From Leptolyngbya sp. SIO4C5 (GTDB taxonomy: Bacteria > Cyanobacteriota > Cyanobacteriia > Phormidesmidales > Phormidesmidaceae): DNA of 5,436 nucleotides. A program made the position numbers and the translations under genes. Within the stretch, counting starts at the first letter, position 1, and each line of letters starts with the position of its first letter. The notes under the pieces were generated by a model. It was given only the letters and a program-made list of their open reading frames with translations, did no database searches and was not told where the DNA came from. This document shows, in pieces, positions 4,781 to 5,436 of the stretch. The stretch spans positions 1-5,436 of the forward strand of contig JAAHIC010000351.1 of assembly GCA_010671965.1 (NCBI GenBank), read 5' to 3'.

Positions 4781-5436
4781 TTTGGGGAAAATTAGAAAAA
4801 CTAAAAATTAAGTCGTATCTGGCGGATAAGCGGCAGGAGGGCGGCATTTTCTACGCCTTGAATAAGACCTATGAGGTGATGTTCAACCCAGAGTCTTATT
4901 CTTTCCGCTACGAGAACGAATTTCAGAAGTATCAGGGCATCAATACGGCAGGCCGGACGGCCCGTTATTCTCTGTCGCGATCGCGCACCCTGTCTCTTAA
5001 GTTCATTATCGACGACTCTAGCGCCACCGCTGGGTTAGCCGCTGGCGGCCCCTCCATTTCACTGGGCAAATTTTCTATTCGCAAAACTATCCATGACCGG
5101 GTCGAGGAATTTCTTGACATTGCCGCCCGCATGGATGGCGACATTCACGCGCCGCGCTACCTGAAGCTGGAGTGGGGCGATCTGATTTTTGACTGTCGGC
5201 TGCAGTCTGTCGATGTCGGCTACACCCTGTTTAATCGCAGCGGCACGGCGATTCGGGCTGAACTGGACGCCGTTTTTCTAGAGGACTTAAATCCGGAAAA
5301 GCTGGCCAAGCTGACGAACAAAAGCTCCCCTGACCTAACCCATACGCGCACCGTGACTGGCGGTGACACCCTGCCGATTATGGCCCATCGCATCTACCGC
5401 GATCCCACCTACTACATGCGCGTGGCCCAGGCCAAA
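4777..5436 (+). CDS. CIS tube/LysM protein (Pvc7-like), 3' partial
   Basis: The first 220 residues are present and the frame is open at the window edge; proteins of this family are only slightly longer, so perhaps 5-20 residues are missing. Residues 1-170 form the CIS tube domain: MIWGKLEKLKIKSY, YEVMFNPESYSFRYENEFQ (residues 32-50), the SRSRTLSLKFIIDDSSA strand (residues 67-83) and PRYLKLEWGDLIFDCRLQSVDVGYTLFNRSGTAIRAELDAVFLE (residues 126-169). A LysM-type domain starts near residue 188: HTRTVTGGDTLPIMAHRIYRDPTYYMRVAQAK. In contractile systems this protein is part of the hub between tube and spike, and the LysM part is thought to act in baseplate assembly rather than wall binding. The ATG at 4777 overlaps the previous stop as ATGA, with no clear Shine-Dalgarno match, so coupled translation is likely. 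The spike gene is expected next. Confidence 0.92.
   Translation, partial: MIWGKLEKLKIKSYLADKRQEGGIFYALNKTYEVMFNPESYSFRYENEFQKYQGINTAGRTARYSLSRSRTLSLKFIIDDSSATAGLAAGGPSISLGKFSIRKTIHDRVEEFLDIAARMDGDIHAPRYLKLEWGDLIFDCRLQSVDVGYTLFNRSGTAIRAELDAVFLEDLNPEKLAKLTNKSSPDLTHTRTVTGGDTLPIMAHRIYRDPTYYMRVAQAK

Noticed and set aside
410..5436. Reading as a contractile-tail prophage or a type VI secretion system
   Set aside because: No head, packaging, lysis or integrase genes and no Tss genes are seen, while the DUF4255, DUF5908 and Pvc7-like LysM genes are typical of eCIS. The limited window leaves a small remaining doubt.

Overview
The window is the front part of an extracellular contractile injection system (eCIS) locus, a phage-tail-like contractile device related to PVC, Afp and MAC, most likely from a cyanobacterium. 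The cyanobacterial call rests on six copies of the HIP1 octamer GCGATCGC (starts at 107, 352, 1416, 1638, 2466 and 4977), where fewer than 0.1 are expected by chance in 5.4 kb, and on a CCGCTACGCGG hairpin of a type common between cyanobacterial genes. The species cannot be told from the sequence.

Layout: positions 1-409 hold no convincing gene, only inverted repeats, two HIP1 sites and weak promoter-like matches. Seven genes follow, all on the + strand and closely packed: (1) a DUF4255/Pvc16-type tail terminator or cap protein, 410-988; (2) an unrecognised 286-residue protein, 999-1859; (3) one contractile sheath protein with a large central insertion, 1916-3595; (4) the main inner tube protein (gp19/Pvc1-like), 3641-4105; (5) a second, divergent tube protein (Pvc5-like, probably the tube initiator on the baseplate), 4134-4616; (6) a 53-residue DUF5908 (Pvc6-like) protein, 4619-4780; (7) a CIS tube/LysM protein (Pvc7-like), 4777 to the window edge, 3' partial. 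Genes 3 to 7 follow the pvc2-1-5-6-7 set of functions. The next genes, outside the window, should be the VgrG-like spike, gp25-like baseplate, PAAR tip, baseplate J, tape measure and AAA+ ATPase.

Together these genes encode the trunk of the particle: the tube polymerises from the gene 5/gene 7 platform, the sheath polymerises around it, and the gene 1 product caps the far end. The close spacing, the 2-nt gap between genes 5 and 6 and the ATGA overlap of genes 6 and 7 point to one operon. Only sheath and main tube, the two high-copy parts, have full AAGGAG ribosome binding sites, which suggests that translation initiation sets part stoichiometry.

The items most worth a second look are the unrecognised gene 2, wedged between cap and sheath genes; the roughly 130-residue beta-rich insertion in the sheath; and the short tandem repeats at two gene junctions. 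No effector, toxin, CRISPR array, tRNA or transposase is visible.
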